A stretch of DNA of 64,000 bases, taken from NCBI GenBank assembly GCA_005408345.1, contig SEMN01000797.1:1-64000 (forward strand), in the 5' to 3' direction. The translations under genes and the position numbers were made by a program. Below the pieces are notes generated by a model. It saw only the letters and a program-made list of their open reading frames with translations. It did no database searches and was not told the origin of the DNA. This DNA comes from Macquaria australasica (Eukaryota > Chordata > Actinopteri > Centrarchiformes > Percichthyidae). This document shows positions 50,401 to 62,500 of this stretch, in pieces (position 1 is the first letter of the stretch; each line of letters starts with the position of its first letter).

Positions 50401-53400
50401 AAAAACATAAATAGGAAAATAAATAAATATTACAGGTGAATTATTCCATGCACTGCTAATCTTCATCTTCTATAAGATGGAAGAAAACTGCCTTTTTTCC
50501 TTTATTATGTATGAGCTCTGTAATATTGCGCCATATAATCCTATAATCTAGATCCTGAAGAAGCATTGCCCGTACCTGGTGGGGCCCATCAAGTGCCTGA
50601 GAGACTACATCTCCCCTGAAGCTGACATCAAGGTAAAACACAGCTTTTATACCACTTTATGGCAGCTATCACTGTAAAAAAAAAACACAAGACATCCATA
50701 TGTTATGCAATAATCAGGGTTTCACTGTGCATGAATCATCTCATCACAGTTTATCAACAGTATAGGAACAGTTTATTTTCACAGGAACTTAGTGTGGGAG
50801 AATTTAGGTTGAAGGCATATTATTGTATCGACATTTATCCGAATGTATTTACATTTGAGACTTTGGGGAATTGACCGACTGCCATCAGAGGTTAAGAATG
50901 CACAATATACAGTAGCACAATGTGTGGCAGAATGTTATTTATTTAAATAATAGTAGTAGCAACAGTAGATCTGAGTAGGAGAGTTGCAGAGAAATTTTTT
51001 TTAATATATATTCTCTAGTACCAACAAAATTAAATTCCTTATCTCCCTCTGGAGCAATGTGTGTGACTGTGGCTCATGAACTCCCCCTCCTTCCTTTACT
51101 TACGTCTGGCCTCTGAGTGAGGCATGACAGCCGTGCCACAGCCGGGGCCAGGATAACCCCAAAGACGTCAGCAGCCCCCCCATGCCTCCGTGAGAGAGAC
51201 TCTGATCGCCGCTGCAGCTTAACCACATCAGTGGAAACATTCTACCCAGACAGGCCAACCATGCATGCAACCAGAAATAGGGCAAGATCAAAACCTGTGT
51301 GTCGAGACAAAAACACCCACTACTGATTTAGTGTCACTCCTTTGAGAATATACAGTATGTCACTTTTGTGGCTGCTACATAAAATGCAAAGCACAGATCA
51401 GCATCCTACTGGCTGCATTTTTGTGGTGTTTCCTCGGCATGGGACAATTAAATGCAACAAAATTTAAAAATGAAAATTTAAATGGTGCATTAAATTTTAA
51501 TTGCACTTCATGTCTCCATTATGCACCTCTTTGCTGCAAAGGCTTTAAACTGCCTGTTTTAGCTTCACTTCCTTTAATGCTTTATGACCTTACAGGTGAC
51601 TCTAAGTGTCTTTGAGCTGGCTTCTGCTGCGGGCTTGACATGCGATATTGATCCTGCCCTCGTCGCAGCTGTCGGCAGTATGCAGACAGGTAGACCCTTA
51701 AACTATTAGTGCCACTTCTGTAGACAGCGTGATCTAATGGCTTAGTCATCAGGGAAAAGAGAGTGTTCTTTCATCTCTTCATATTTTCTATGCAGATAAC
51801 ACGTCAATTGATGAGGAGTACAAGCTGTCCTGTTTGCTGCTGGTCTACATCGCTGTGTCCCTGCCTACCCTGGCCCTGGACAACAACTCTTACTACAGCC
51901 GAGAGCACGGAGGTGCATATTCATTCATTCATTTTCAGCTGCTACAAACTGCTTGACAGTAATTAGTCTCCAGACAGCCCTCTACCAAATACTAATTCTT
52001 CCAGCCATCTGTTGATAGTGTCTAAACTAGGTATTCCACCCTGAAACGCTGGCTTATTAGCATCACTGTGTATCATACTTTCCAGTCTGACTGACGTGGT
52101 CCGAAGCAAAGTATGCTGGTTAATGAGAAACACGTTTCTACTGAGAGACTTTTGTTTATAGATAAGTTCGGCTGACGTGCATCGATACAGTTACTCTTGG
52201 CATGTGGCCCTGCTGACCCTAACCGCTTGGATCCGGGCCTGGACTGCAACATTAGGAGCAGCAAATAGCCAAGATTTCTATCAAAGCACAGTGTGGCGTT
52301 TGTCTCAGATTATTTTCTTTGTCTCTATTTTCCATTGGCATGTTTGAAATAGATTTACCCTGTGAGCCTGAGGAAGTATGCTCAGTATGCTTCCTCTTAA
52401 GTTTTACGGATCATTAAGTACAATTTTTTCTAATTGTCAGGCCATGAAAACATCCTCTCTCTAGTTAAAGTTACAGGACAAGCTACTCTATTCTTCCTAT
52501 TTTTCAGTGTTGAATTTTTGTGTTTTTATTTTCTCAGGCCACAACAACAACATCCACTGTTTAGCTACAGCTATCAACCAGCTGGCTGCTGCCATGTTCA
52601 CTGTTCAGAACAAGAACATACAGCAGCACCTCAAAGAGTTTCTCCTGGTGAGTGGCAAAGGTTTTATTAAGTTCTTACCATTTAAATAAAATAAAAAAAG
52701 GTCAGATTTTATTATATGGTCTGGCTTCACTAATCAGTAAATGAATACAGTGGTTTCTAGGGGTCCCCAACTACTCAAAATTGTGTTATACATTTCAGAC
52801 TTTTTTCTAATCTTTGCTTTTTTTTCATGTGAGATACGGGATAGTTTTACCCCTTCAGGCCTAAAAAAGTTGAAAAAAGAAGCCTCAGAAAGGAAAATCA
52901 CTCTTCAATTGATCTGTGCATACCTGATAGACCTGCACCATGTGATGAGGGGTCTAAAGTAGACATTGCTTTGTATTAAGGAGCACTGCATTAATAAATA
53001 GTTTCACAGAAAACACAGATGATTGTGGCATGGTGCAAAGAATCTCAGAAAAGCCGTAAATGTAATAGGCATATGACGAGGGCTAAATGGTTTCTTGGGC
53101 ACACTACTCTGACAATATTTCAGTTAAAGAGCTTTCTCAAGACACTGCCAACCTTTTGTCCCAGTTGAGGTCAAGTCCACCAGTGTAAAAACGTTCCAGT
53201 TGTTTGATGTGCCTCTTTTTAACTTTGTGTTATTCCACAGCTGGCCTCCTCCATGCTGCTTCAGTTGGGACAAAACGTGGAAAGAATGGACAGCAAAAAC
53301 CGAGAGTCCGTCTACCTGCTCCTGCACATGGTAGGCTTACCAGTACAATATTAGTCATGTATTTTCAAATTCACAACAAAGCACAAGTGGGTTAATAAAA

Positions 53401-54434
53401 TGACTGATGGAAAAACCTATGACCCTTCATTAATTGAGGTTTTTCTCTTAACAATAAGCCATCATGCCCGCAGTGTTTTCTGTAATGGCTTATTCGTTAT
53501 TTTTAAGGCACTAATAAATAAATGATTAACAATAAAGTCATTAAGGACATTTTATAAACTCTTTATAGTAAGTATGCATATTTTAAAGTGGAACTAAAAT
53601 TTCAAATGAATGGTGAGGGTTTTTTTTCCATATCAAGAATATAGAAATCTCAGCCCACACTAAATTACAGTAAGTGCAGAATAAATGGTATTAATCAACA
53701 ACCTTATCAAATCCTCAACATATATTACAGTAATTTTGTGTTATGGAAAATCATTAAGGTGCAAATGTGTTTAAAATATAAAACAGGTCTTATTCATTAT
53801 TTTTTGTATAGTCAACAAATCCCATGAAAACACCAAAACTAGTAAAGAATTGACCCATCTGTGTTTTCAAAGTCTGATATGTCTTATTCCTCTGTGCGAT
53901 AGATTTTGTTTTTGTCTATAAACAATTAAAAACACATCACATGAGCCTCTCTGTTGCACTGGGTGACATGTTACTTCATTACAATGAACATGGGCACTGC
54001 TGGCTTAAATACTTGCTAGCACATCAAATGTGTATTAATCCACCGCTGAAAATAGTCCCCAACAAATGCATTATTTTCTCCTGTTTGAGTAACGTTTGCT
54101 AAAAACTGCAGTGCCCAGCTGTTTAAGGAAATTACCTTTTCTTAAAATGAAACTATATATATTAGTAATAGTTATCGTAGTTTTTAAAGATTTATGTCTG
54201 AAGTAGAAGAGAATGGGTGTGGAGCACACAAGATTTGGTCTTTTTATGGGATTTGTTAACCATAAAAAAAAGTAGAATTACTCCATCCTTTAACACTTTC
54301 AACACTGATTCATTTAGATTGTGGAGGAGTCTCCGTTCTTGAGTCAAGACATGCTGGAGAGCTGCTTCCCGTATGTTCTGCTCCGAAACGCCTACAGAGA
54401 GGTGTACAGGTCCTTCATCGTAACTCTGGGCTGA
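32425..54434 (+). CDS. nckap1l: Hem-1 / NCK-associated protein 1-like, WAVE complex subunit (complete, 31 coding exons)
   Basis: The 31 exons join without a break into 1123 codons; human NCKAP1L has about 1127 residues. The family forms the large helical scaffold that, with CYFIP, holds WAVE, ABI and HSPC300 in the WAVE regulatory complex, which answers Rac by activating Arp2/3 actin branching at the plasma membrane. NCKAP1L is the blood-cell paralogue. The choice over ubiquitous NCKAP1 rests on matches such as KYINKKFPNID (exon 2), ELLNTIDACQC (exon 4), CEYLSMEVMERWII (exon 8), ENMDVLVQ (exon 24) and the C-terminal DMLESCFPYVLLRNAYREV (residues 1096-1114). A lysine/arginine-rich conserved segment spans residues 636-664 (exon 19). 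No signal peptide or membrane segment is expected. The start at 32425 has a good context (GCCATGG), follows an in-frame TGA at 32314, and begins MDYQQKLAEKLSILNERG like the family. No frameshift or missing exon is seen. I infer expression in haematopoietic cells from the family. Confidence 0.97.
32948..32971 (+). promoter_or_regulatory. Paired ETS/PU.1-type motifs in nckap1l intron 1
   Basis: AAAGAGGAAGTG (32948-32959) matches the purine-rich PU.1 (Spi1) consensus, and a second ETS core, CAGGAAGT, follows at 32964-32971. PU.1 drives many leukocyte genes, so a site about 430 bases into intron 1 of a blood-cell gene is plausible as an enhancer. Binding is not shown by sequence alone. Confidence 0.4.
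33219..33242. repeat. CA dinucleotide microsatellite
   Basis: About 12 CA units in nckap1l intron 1. Confidence 0.9.
33400..33625 (+). repeat. Interspersed repeat in nckap1l intron 1
   Basis: Words such as CAGTTCGGTGTTAAGTATCC, TGCTCAAGGTCACCTTGAG, GGAGGTGGGGAAAG and GCTTTTCTAACCACTGG follow the order of a high-copy teleost repeat that usually reads 'TTCGGTGCCTTGCTCAAGGGCAC' through to 'CTAACCATTAGGCCA'. This copy is strongly diverged and non-coding. Confidence 0.55.
34735..34767. repeat. TTTC-type pyrimidine microsatellite
   Basis: A short TTTC-rich run starts about 20 bases after the exon 3 donor of nckap1l. Confidence 0.8.
35005..35062. repeat. CT dinucleotide microsatellite
   Basis: About 27 CT units with two interruptions, in nckap1l intron 3. 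Confidence 0.95.
37700..38115 (-). pseudogene. Degenerate Tc1-like transposase, C-terminal half
   Basis: Reading leftward, one frame gives VWGCFSWFGVGSFVPFKGNL, then NDILDNSVRPNL and HDKHYVHKA; these are the catalytic-core phrases of Tc1 DDE transposases. A shift to a second frame gives HHRWDELE, then HPTSVPNLPNAPVAEWEQ and RFQNCVESLQ, the usual C-terminal part. At least one frameshift, two in-frame stops (before the WDELE phrase and after the LRL phrase) and a loss of roughly eight residues between RPNL and VFKHD make it inactive. The usual IEHLW glutamate region is altered. It sits in intron 6 of nckap1l in antisense orientation. I could not find its inverted terminal repeats or N-terminal DNA-binding half. 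Confidence 0.85.
41697..41782. repeat. Compound TG/AG microsatellite beside the exon 13 donor of nckap1l
   Basis: About 33 uninterrupted TG units run into about 10 AG units. The tract begins 20 bases after the GT of the exon 13 donor at 41677. Confidence 0.97.
42431..42464. repeat. TCTTC pentanucleotide microsatellite
   Basis: About six to seven TCTTC units in nckap1l intron 16, which is only 116 bases long, so the repeat and its CT-rich surroundings make up much of the intron. Confidence 0.9.
44421..44490. repeat. CT-rich microsatellite forming the exon 20 acceptor tract
   Basis: An almost pure pyrimidine run of about 68 bases, mostly CT units, ends directly at the TAG acceptor before 44492. 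It serves as an unusually long polypyrimidine tract. Confidence 0.92.
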
Positions 54435-54931
54435 AGACTCTGTTAAATAGGTTTAATCTATCTTTTATTTATCCAAGAGACTATTTTAATGTAGATGCAT
54501 GTTTTGTTATCATTACCATTTAGTCTTTTATGCATACAGGTCTACACATTCACACCAGGATAATCTTGGCCTTGGATATTTTAGATCACAGTTAGTGTTG
54601 ATAAGGCTTCCTGTGAGCCAGCACTCTTTATGTATCTACATTACAAAAGATCCTCCCTCCCTCTTGCTTTTATGGTGCTTATCTGCCAGTATTATAGTGT
54701 AGATTTAAAACTGCTGTATTATTACTAATATCAGCTTGAATAATTCAAATGCAAATCAGGTATATTCTGTAACATCCCTTTTATATTTTACACATCAGTG
54801 CCAGACACCATGAGTGCCATGATGTAAAGAAAACTAAATATATTTAGAATGAAACCACATTTATTAAGATTTTTAATAGATCATTGTATTGATAGTTGGT
54901 GTATAAGATTATTTCTTGTGATTTTTCCACG

Positions 54932-54937
54932 AATAAA
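54932..54937 (+). terminator. Poly-A signal candidate for nckap1l
   Basis: AATAAA lies about 500 bases after the stop codon, which gives a 3' untranslated region of ordinary length, and TG/T-rich sequence follows (54957-54975). No earlier AATAAA is better placed. Confidence 0.55.
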
Positions 54938-55769
54938 GATGATAATAATATGCTATTTGTTTTATTTTTGGTCTTTATTCAACAAGTCTATTTCCAGTCT
55001 GTCCTCCACCCTAGCTACCCTCCCATCCTTCCTCTCTGGATGAGAGCCTTGTCCTCTTCATTTTTCATGTACAATTTAAATGATGCACTCCAGTTTTACA
55101 GAACCAAAAGTGCTTGTTGCTAATTTTAGACTCCCCTTCAGTGTTTTTCTTTTGCAACCAGAATTGTCCCTCTTTTTTTTTCCCTTTTTCTTCTGTCTCC
55201 TTCCTTCTCGCCCTATTCTGCAGCTATATCTGTTTGGTTGCCACGCTGGAGATATGGATGTTCACACACACAGAATGTGTGTGTTTGTGTGTGTGTGTGT
55301 GAAGGGACCCAGCGATCTCACAAGAGCATAAGACCTTCAATTCCCACTACAGGCAACACTTACGTGAATACACAGATGAACATTCATGAATAAACAAATG
55401 ACAGATCCTAAAAACAGCACATAATCACATACAGTATATAATGTGCCACTGAGAGGATAAAATGAATAGAATTACAGCCAATAATGGCCAAAACTACATG
55501 AATAAGATACTGTTTGTAAAAAAACATTTTTTTCTTCATTTATAATTTCTGTTATGTGCAGAGGGAGCAGGCCAGATATCTGTTGGGAGGTTTACTCATT
55601 CTTATTTCATCATACTTCCCATTAGTCACCAACCAGGCTCGTAAGCTGCCCCTTTCTTGTGAGATCCTTAATGCTTCTTTCATTTCTTCTTACTGTTAAA
55701 GATTTTATGGGGATTTTTCCTTGCCTGCTTTGGAGGAGGGTGGTCACTGTACCCATCACTATTTTGAAT

Positions 55770-56105
55770 GTATAATCAGTATATAAACATTTAACAAATG
55801 GTTCATAACACACCATAATGTTGTTATAACAGCAGATATAAGTGTTTATACACTTGTAAGTGGAAGCTGGTGTATACACAGATAATGAATGGCAATATAG
55901 TTAAAGACAGTTGTAATAATATGATATGTGTCTTCATGGGAAAAGTTATAATTGTTATGTAAATACTGTACACTAATAAACACTTAAACTGTCTTAAAAT
56001 GTGCTTATAACTACGTTATAGTGTGTTATAAACCCTTTATTAAAAGTTTATATGATGCTTAAAAATGCTAAATAGTGGGCTTAAAGTAAAGTGTTACTGA
56101 TATGA
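55770..56105. repeat. Interspersed repeat family B, copy 2
   Basis: Shares ordered phrases with 19158-19640, such as 'CACCATAATGTTGTTATAACAGCAGATATAAGTG' split by small changes and 'GTTATAGTGTGTTATAAACC', and ends 'AAAGTAAAGTGTTACT', the inverse of the common AGTAACACTTTACTTT end. Confidence 0.65.
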
Positions 56106-56328
56106 TCTGTCGTTTTTTGCAAAGCAAAATAATTACATATAAAAATTGTATTATAAGAAGCATTAATATTTGTAATGATGCAAACAAAGTGATCCCTTGT
56201 AGCTCCACAGTGGATCCTGTCCCGCGACACAGAGGACAGTTAATGGTGGAAACTCTGGTCCTGATATAAAGACTCTCTGCTGATTGTGTTGGTGACACAG
56301 CGCTTCTCCTGCTGACACTGAGGATCTC

Positions 56329-56349
56329 ACACACACACACACACACACA
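56329..56349. repeat. CA dinucleotide microsatellite
   Basis: About 10 CA units followed by further CA-rich sequence to about 56373. Confidence 0.9.
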
Positions 56350-56859
56350 TGCATGCGCATGCACACACACAGACAGACATACTGCGCACACACTGCAAAA
56401 TACAGTATATATACACAGAGGAAAGGACTAGATACATCTGAGAGTGTAAACGCAGAGCGGTGTAGATTAACATAAACTACAGCACTATATATACACATTC
56501 AAACAGGAGACATTCACACATTCAGGATTTATAGTAACACACTGAGGCACAAGCTCATACCGTGTCTCTCTAACGCTTACAATCGCACACATGGTCTTCA
56601 GCAGTGTTCGGAGCCAGAGGTCATGACACCAACTTGCAATATACACAGAGCAGCTGATAGACATCTCAGTCTTGTGACACGGAGGACCACACTGGAACGG
56701 TAAGACCGCCTTTCATGGTTTATTTTTGTATTTTTGTAAATCTGCTGGTTGGACAGTTTTCAGTAACATTCTCAGGTTGTTGTGGTCCAAAAAGATGGTG
56801 AAGGGTTAGATCTGTTTATTCGGTGAATGGTGTGTTGTGCAGTGAGGTGTCACTGTATA

Positions 56860-57375
56860 TCTACGATACTTACAATGACAATAATAACATGACAATGTTT
56901 AGCTAGCAGGTAAAATGTTTATCATGGTTATTATCTTAGTTTAGTATGTTAGCAGGCTAACATTTCCTAATTAGCGCAAAACTCAAAGTAACTGAGGCTG
57001 AAGGAAATGTCATTCTTTCTGCTGGTGTTTCGTAATACACTAATGTATTGGACAAATTAACATTTTGACCTGATGATGGCGCTAAATTAAAAATTCAGAG
57101 ATTATGTATCCTGAGGGGGACATGAATATGTATCCCAAATTTCATGGCAATCCATCCAATAGTTGTTGAGACATTTAACTAAAAACCAAAAGTGTCAACC
57201 CCAGGGTGGCAGTAAAGGAAGTCAGTGGATTATCAAAGTCTGTAAGATTCATCCTCTGGAGACCATGAATGTCCGTACAACATTTTATGGTGATTCCTCC
57301 AATAGTGGTTTAGATATTTGAGTCTTGGCCAAAGTGATGGACTGACCGGCCGACAGACTGAGACTGCCCTCCCTA
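56860..57375 (+). repeat. Interspersed repeat family A, copy 3 (longest copy)
   Basis: It contains GCAGGCTAACATTTCCTAATT, CCAAATTTCATGGCAATCCAT and CCAATAGTTGTTGAGACATTT, with a partial second unit (a diverged 'ATTTTATGGTGATTCCTCC' phrase) to its right. It matches copies at 16077-16372 (inverse) and 17855-18215. Confidence 0.75.
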
Positions 57376-59288
57376 GAGCCACAACAAAGTCTTTGTTACG
57401 TATGATCCACACGACACGCAGTCGATAGTGTTCAGGGACTATTTCTTTGGTAAATGAAAATTGTTCCCAGCATACGCTGTTCCTAGAAAGAGAGACTACA
57501 CTGAAAATTTTGATGTGATTTTTCATGGCTGTGAGCACCACAAATGAAATTCAATTCACATACTTTGTATTTAGGGTGGTGGCAGCAAACTCAAATAAAC
57601 TAAACAAACCCAAACTATTTGCATGGCTAAATACCACAGGAAGTGATACAATATGCTTTTCGGAACAGGGATGAACGAACCCTTGAATGAAACACAGATG
57701 ATTGATTGGGTGTGAGGTTCCCAAAGACCAGATAAACTTGAGATAATAAGCTTTTGATCATTGTATTCAGTCAAAAACCCTTTGATTTCGGTAAAATCTA
57801 TTTGATTCCACTATTGTAAAAACAAAAATGACCACTCTGCTGCGTGCCCGTCAGCACCCTCAGTCTCTTGAACATCTAGTTCCCATGCAGAGACATGAAA
57901 CATTTAAACGTGATTTATGGTGTCACAAAGTCAGATTTCTCCCTCTGAAGTGTAGGACTTGTGAGTAATAATTGGCTCAGGTCACTGAGTGGAGAGAGAG
58001 GGATCAGAGGGTGTGTGTTCGTCATCATCAGAGGGAGACTGAGAGGATGACGGACGACTACAGCGGTTTAGAGCGTAAAGAAAAAGGCTGGCAAGCACAT
58101 AAAGCGAAATCAGTTTTGAGCTTTAGAAGGATTATCAGTGACACTAGATGAATTTATCTTCTGTAGTCTTTCATTTACATTTTTTATTGACATCACAGTA
58201 TGGACATATTAGTAGCGTCATCCTTTGGGCATTTCTATGTGTTGATTCTCGACATTAAACATTTCTTTTGGTGAAAACAAAAACAGCTCAAAGTGACACA
58301 GCAGATGGAGAATCATATGTCATAATGTTACTTCTCTTTTTGCAATATGTTGTGCCATGTCAAAGAGCATGGGAGCATGAGAGTCAGTCTGACCCAGCAG
58401 CCAAAGCAGGACAAGCAAGGAGGGAGGCGGACAGCAGGCAGGGGTTTTCCCAAGCCACGTTGTCGCACAGCTCTCACAATACTCTATAAATAAAGACTAG
58501 TAATGGATTTAGGACCTAGAGCTGTAAAAGTGTTTAGGGACGACTTTCATTGTCTTGTCTGTTTTTGTCGGTTTGCATGTTTTCCTTTTTTGGTGTCTCA
58601 ATGGACAGAAAGCTGAGTTTCTTTAGGGGGCAGACATACTCTCTTTACTGCTCAGAAAACACTCAGCTGACATTTATTGGTGCAGCATGTTCAGTAAAAA
58701 TATTTTGACTGCTGTTTAAGTAAATTACTGATATGATCTTAATTAGGATTTGAACCTCTGTGCTGTTGATTGAAGCTGCTACAGCTGGCTCTGTGACTGC
58801 AGTTTTTGTATCTTTTTAAAAGTTTGTACATGCACCAAGGAAGTCTCTGACACTATAATTATTTTCCTTTTGCATGGTGAATTTTGTGGACAATCATCCA
58901 CAGCTAAAGAAAGAGCAGTGAAAAGGGAGAAAACCTGTTTAAGCAGTCAAAGAAATATTATTTTAAATGTAAGAGTGCCCTTTTTTTTGCCTCTCACATT
59001 TTCTGTGCAGGGCAGTATCGAGAACAGCAGTTAACCTATGGGGCTGTTGTGGGTGGCTTTCGAGGACAGGCTTTGTTTATGTATCTTGGGGTGACTCTGG
59101 TGGATTTCAGTGAAAGACTCTGTGTAGTTCCCTAATTTGCGGCTGCGGTGGAAAATACTCATTTGGGATTTGAGTACACACGGCTTGAAAGCCTCGCAGT
59201 CAACTCTTCATCAGTGAGTGAGGTCAACTCACTCGCACTTCACACAACGGGTGTACACATATACACAAACACTCACTCACTCACAGAG

Positions 59289-59289
<1 letters not shown>

Positions 59290-59327
<38 letters not shown>
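59290..59327. repeat. CA dinucleotide microsatellite
   Basis: About 19 CA units, roughly 260 bases before the pde1b start codon. Confidence 0.95.
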
Positions 59328-59329
<2 letters not shown>

Positions 59330-59363
59330 CATGCACACACTGACACAGTTTGGTCCTGCCTGA

Positions 59364-59368
59364 CCAAT
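59364..59368 (+). promoter_or_regulatory. CCAAT box candidate for the pde1b short-form promoter
   Basis: CCAATCAGA lies about 215 bases before the pde1b ATG, in the least AT-rich part of the upstream region. A transcript starting shortly after it would contain an in-frame TGA (59544-59546) before the start codon. There is no obvious TATA box. Confidence 0.3.
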
Positions 59369-59582
59369 CAGAGTGAAGTGGAGTAGGTCCCCCCAGAAGT
59401 GGGTGGGAGAGCTGTTGAAACAGAAGTCTGTCTGAGGACGCACAAAGTTTGCGTTGGTGGTTTGAAGAACTTTTCTGCTTACTACGTCTCTGCAATAATT
59501 TCCCTTTTTTCATCCTGTTGTAGTTTTTTTAAAATTTTTTTATTGAACTCTGGGGTCCATTAGGGCACAGCTTGAGTGTGGA

Positions 59583-62500
59583 ATGGCTGAACTGGTGCGA
59601 ATCCGTAAGAAACGGCTGCAGATTCCCATCTCTAGGTAAGACAGGGGGTTAAGATTAGAACAGATTATATCATATTTAGTTACCTGCACATTCAGCCTTT
59701 CTGTGACTGCATAAATAAGACTGGAGGACTTTAACATGCTACATCTTTAACATGATTAATCACTGTTTAGTGCAGTAAGGTCTGGATCGAATTCTGATGC
59801 AGATGTAGGAGTTTTCTTGTTTTGCTGCAATGGAAATATGTGAGTCAAAAATACACCCTGTACTGCACAGTGATGAGTGATAACGCAGCAGCCCTCAGTG
59901 GATTTTTTTCACACATTTTATATCTGCAGACCTTCATCACTGCAAAGGAAAGAATGAGAAGTTTATCCTTGCCTTAAAATGTCTCCTTTTAAAAAGATAG
60001 TTTTTCTCTTATTTTTAATTAGCAGCATGTGAGCAAACACTTGTCACTCACTGTGGTTGTGTGAACACTTATCTTACTCATGCTTTAGCTCTGAGAGGAA
60101 AATGCGCTGCAGAGGTGACAGATCATGTGGTTTTGTTTTGGTTAACACGATGTATTAGTGTCTGCAGAGTTCAGAGCTAGAAACCTTGTTGGGTGTTTTT
60201 GTGTTATTTTGTGACAATTCATAGCACTTTTGATATGAGATGTGATCTGACGTGGATTTAAATTTTTGTTTTCTTCTTTTTTTTCTCAATAAAACGTCGA
60301 CACAGAAATATATTTAAAGATTTGTGCTGACAAAGCTGCTACCATTCAAACTTCTCTACGCTGCTGTACTGATGTGCGCCGAGTAAGGATGACACTATGC
60401 AGTGTGTAGATTCAACAAAGTCTGAGCCAAAGGAAGATTTGTCATTTCACTCCATAAACAAAGTTTCACGAGTGCACTTGACGAGTAATTTCCTGTAAAC
60501 GACCTGTCAGAAGCTCTTCTACTGCGAACAGTTGAAACAAAAAAGACTGTGTTATCGCAAAAGATTACTTGAGATTGAAAGTGAGCGGTGGCATTCAGAT
60601 GCATGCTATTTTTATGACTCAACAGCTTTTGAAAGCCCTTGCCAGCGTGATAAACACTTGAAAAGCTGTGAGCGTCTCATCCCCAGGAGTTGGCTCCACG
60701 GCGTGGCCTGGCGCAGTTTGAACACAATCATTCAGGTCAGGGCACCATACGGGCAGCCCACCAAAATGTTTTAGAGGAATTATCTGTGGCACAAATGTGT
60801 TATCATATCAAATAAATCTCTCTTTCAAATGGCCACAGAAAATAATTATATCCAATCAAAGTAGAAAGAAATTAGAAATTATGAAAGCTTTTGGATTTAT
60901 TATTGAGACATTACATTAACACACTGCAGGTGGGTTACACTGTAGGTGCTCCAAGCATTTGCTTTTTATTACACTGCATGAGATTAATGCGTTTCCACCA
61001 GTTCTCGATCATAATTTGATTAAAAGTTTCAAAACTAAGAATGAGCAACATGTTCTCAAGCAAGATCAGAATGTGGCCAACACTTAAAAACTCAAAAACA
61101 TAATTTTTAATGGAGTCCACTTTGACAAAATGTGGGTTACATAAGACCTCAAGCATGGGAAGTTTTCCTCTCATGGAAAATTTGGCACAAATGATGCCCT
61201 TTTGCCACTGGCTTTCTTTGGACAGCTTGGCATTTAAATCACTCCAAAATCAACTCTTTCCTTTGATGAGGATTTCTCAGCCTGTTGTTGAAGCACCTCT
61301 CAGACCTTGTTTCACTTGCTCAACACAACGACAAGTTGCTGTCAATTTATAAAGCTGCTCTAAGAAGGCTTGTATCACACAAAGTCCCCATTATGTTCAA
61401 CACGACCTTTCTTTTGCAGCTATAACTTTTATTGCTGTGCCCAGTGTGATTTAATATGGATACTTTGATGCCAAAGTGCTGCAACCTCCAACCATTTTCA
61501 CACCGCTGTTACCTCTCAGTGGTTGCTGTTTTGAGAAGTGAAACAGCAGTACTTTCACGAAGGGCATCTACCATTTTATTTTGTTGCGATCACATCTGAA
61601 TAATATCACTGTGTTTCCTTTCAGGCTGAGGAGCATGCTGAAGCAGCTGGAGGAGAAAGATGTCGACTTTGAAGAAATCAAAAAGAACCTGGATTTCACA
61701 GTGTCTTTACTGGAGGCAGTTTACCTCGATGGAACAAGGTGGAATATAGCTGAATAATATGATACTGAAAACAAAAGCTAATATGTTCACATTTTCTGCT
61801 GAGTTCAACCTTTTATGCCAGCTCTTTTTAGACATACTAAAGGAAAATAACAGCACAATTCCTGAATTGTATTTGGTCCCGGCCCAGAAGGGCGCAAAAA
61901 GACAAGATTAGAACTAATATCAATCCATTAATGTATCTATACCCACTCATCCTTTGCAGGGTGGTAGTGGGGTACACTGAGGACAGGTCGCCGGTCACAG
62001 GGCTAACACATACAGACTATTCACACCCATGGGCAACTGAGAGTAACCAAGTAACCTAACCTGCATGTCTTCGGACTGTGGAAGGAAACCAAAGTACTCG
62101 GAGGAAACCCACGTAGGGTGTTTTAAGGCGACGCACCATACCTAACTAATTTTACATTGTATTTATTTGAAAAAAATGATTTACTGAAAAAAATAAAAGC
62201 ATTTGTGGGCTGCTTTCCTTTGCCTGGTGCCCTCAAATCACAAAGTACATCTGTAAAGATCTGTGCCACACCGATAATCAGGTGCCAAAATGCCAATACA
62301 AAGTCACAAATGGGTATTCAAAGCAACATCTAATAGACGCAGACCAACTACAATGAATTTATTTTAGAATTTTAAGAATGAGAAAGAAACCAGATAGGAT
62401 TTGTCTCTTGTGTCACAGAACGTTTGTAGAAGTTCATATGGTGATCAACATTGTCAATATTGGTACAATATTTCTACAGCTTTTTAAAAAGTTTTAGTTT

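Larger units (their letters stand above)
32425..54434 (+). other. nckap1l: nckap1l exon map
   Basis: Coding exons, each bounded by AG and GT: 1 32425-32514; 2 33828-33938; 3 34623-34715; 4 35360-35416; 5 36530-36672; 6 37401-37491; 7 38436-38573; 8 39281-39329; 9 39846-40002; 10 40608-40664; 11 40797-40893; 12 41169-41278; 13 41544-41676; 14 41907-41988; 15 42083-42141; 16 42246-42391; 17 42508-42640; 18 43071-43190; 19 43594-43733; 20 44492-44623; 21 45742-45960; 22 46188-46318; 23 47862-47959; 24 48885-48978; 25 49952-50034; 26 50552-50632; 27 51596-51689; 28 51796-51912; 29 52538-52647; 30 53241-53330; 31 54318-54434 including TGA. The lengths sum to 3372 bases and every junction keeps phase. 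Least certain is the exon 12/13 junction, which gives D-N-Q-M-A-E-L. Longer introns (1, 2, 4, 6, 20, 22, 23, 24, 27, 30) contain no other gene I can recognise apart from the Tc1 relic in intron 6. Confidence 0.9.
54940..59582. other. Intergenic region between nckap1l and pde1b
   Basis: About 4.6 kb with no recognised protein exon. It holds repeat family B copy 2, repeat family A copy 3, and CA tracts at 56329-56349 and 59290-59327. A good splice-donor-like sequence (ACG/GTAAGA) at 56699/56700 could end an untranslated first exon of pde1b. The alternative mammalian PDE1B1-type first coding exon was not found. Confidence 0.5.
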
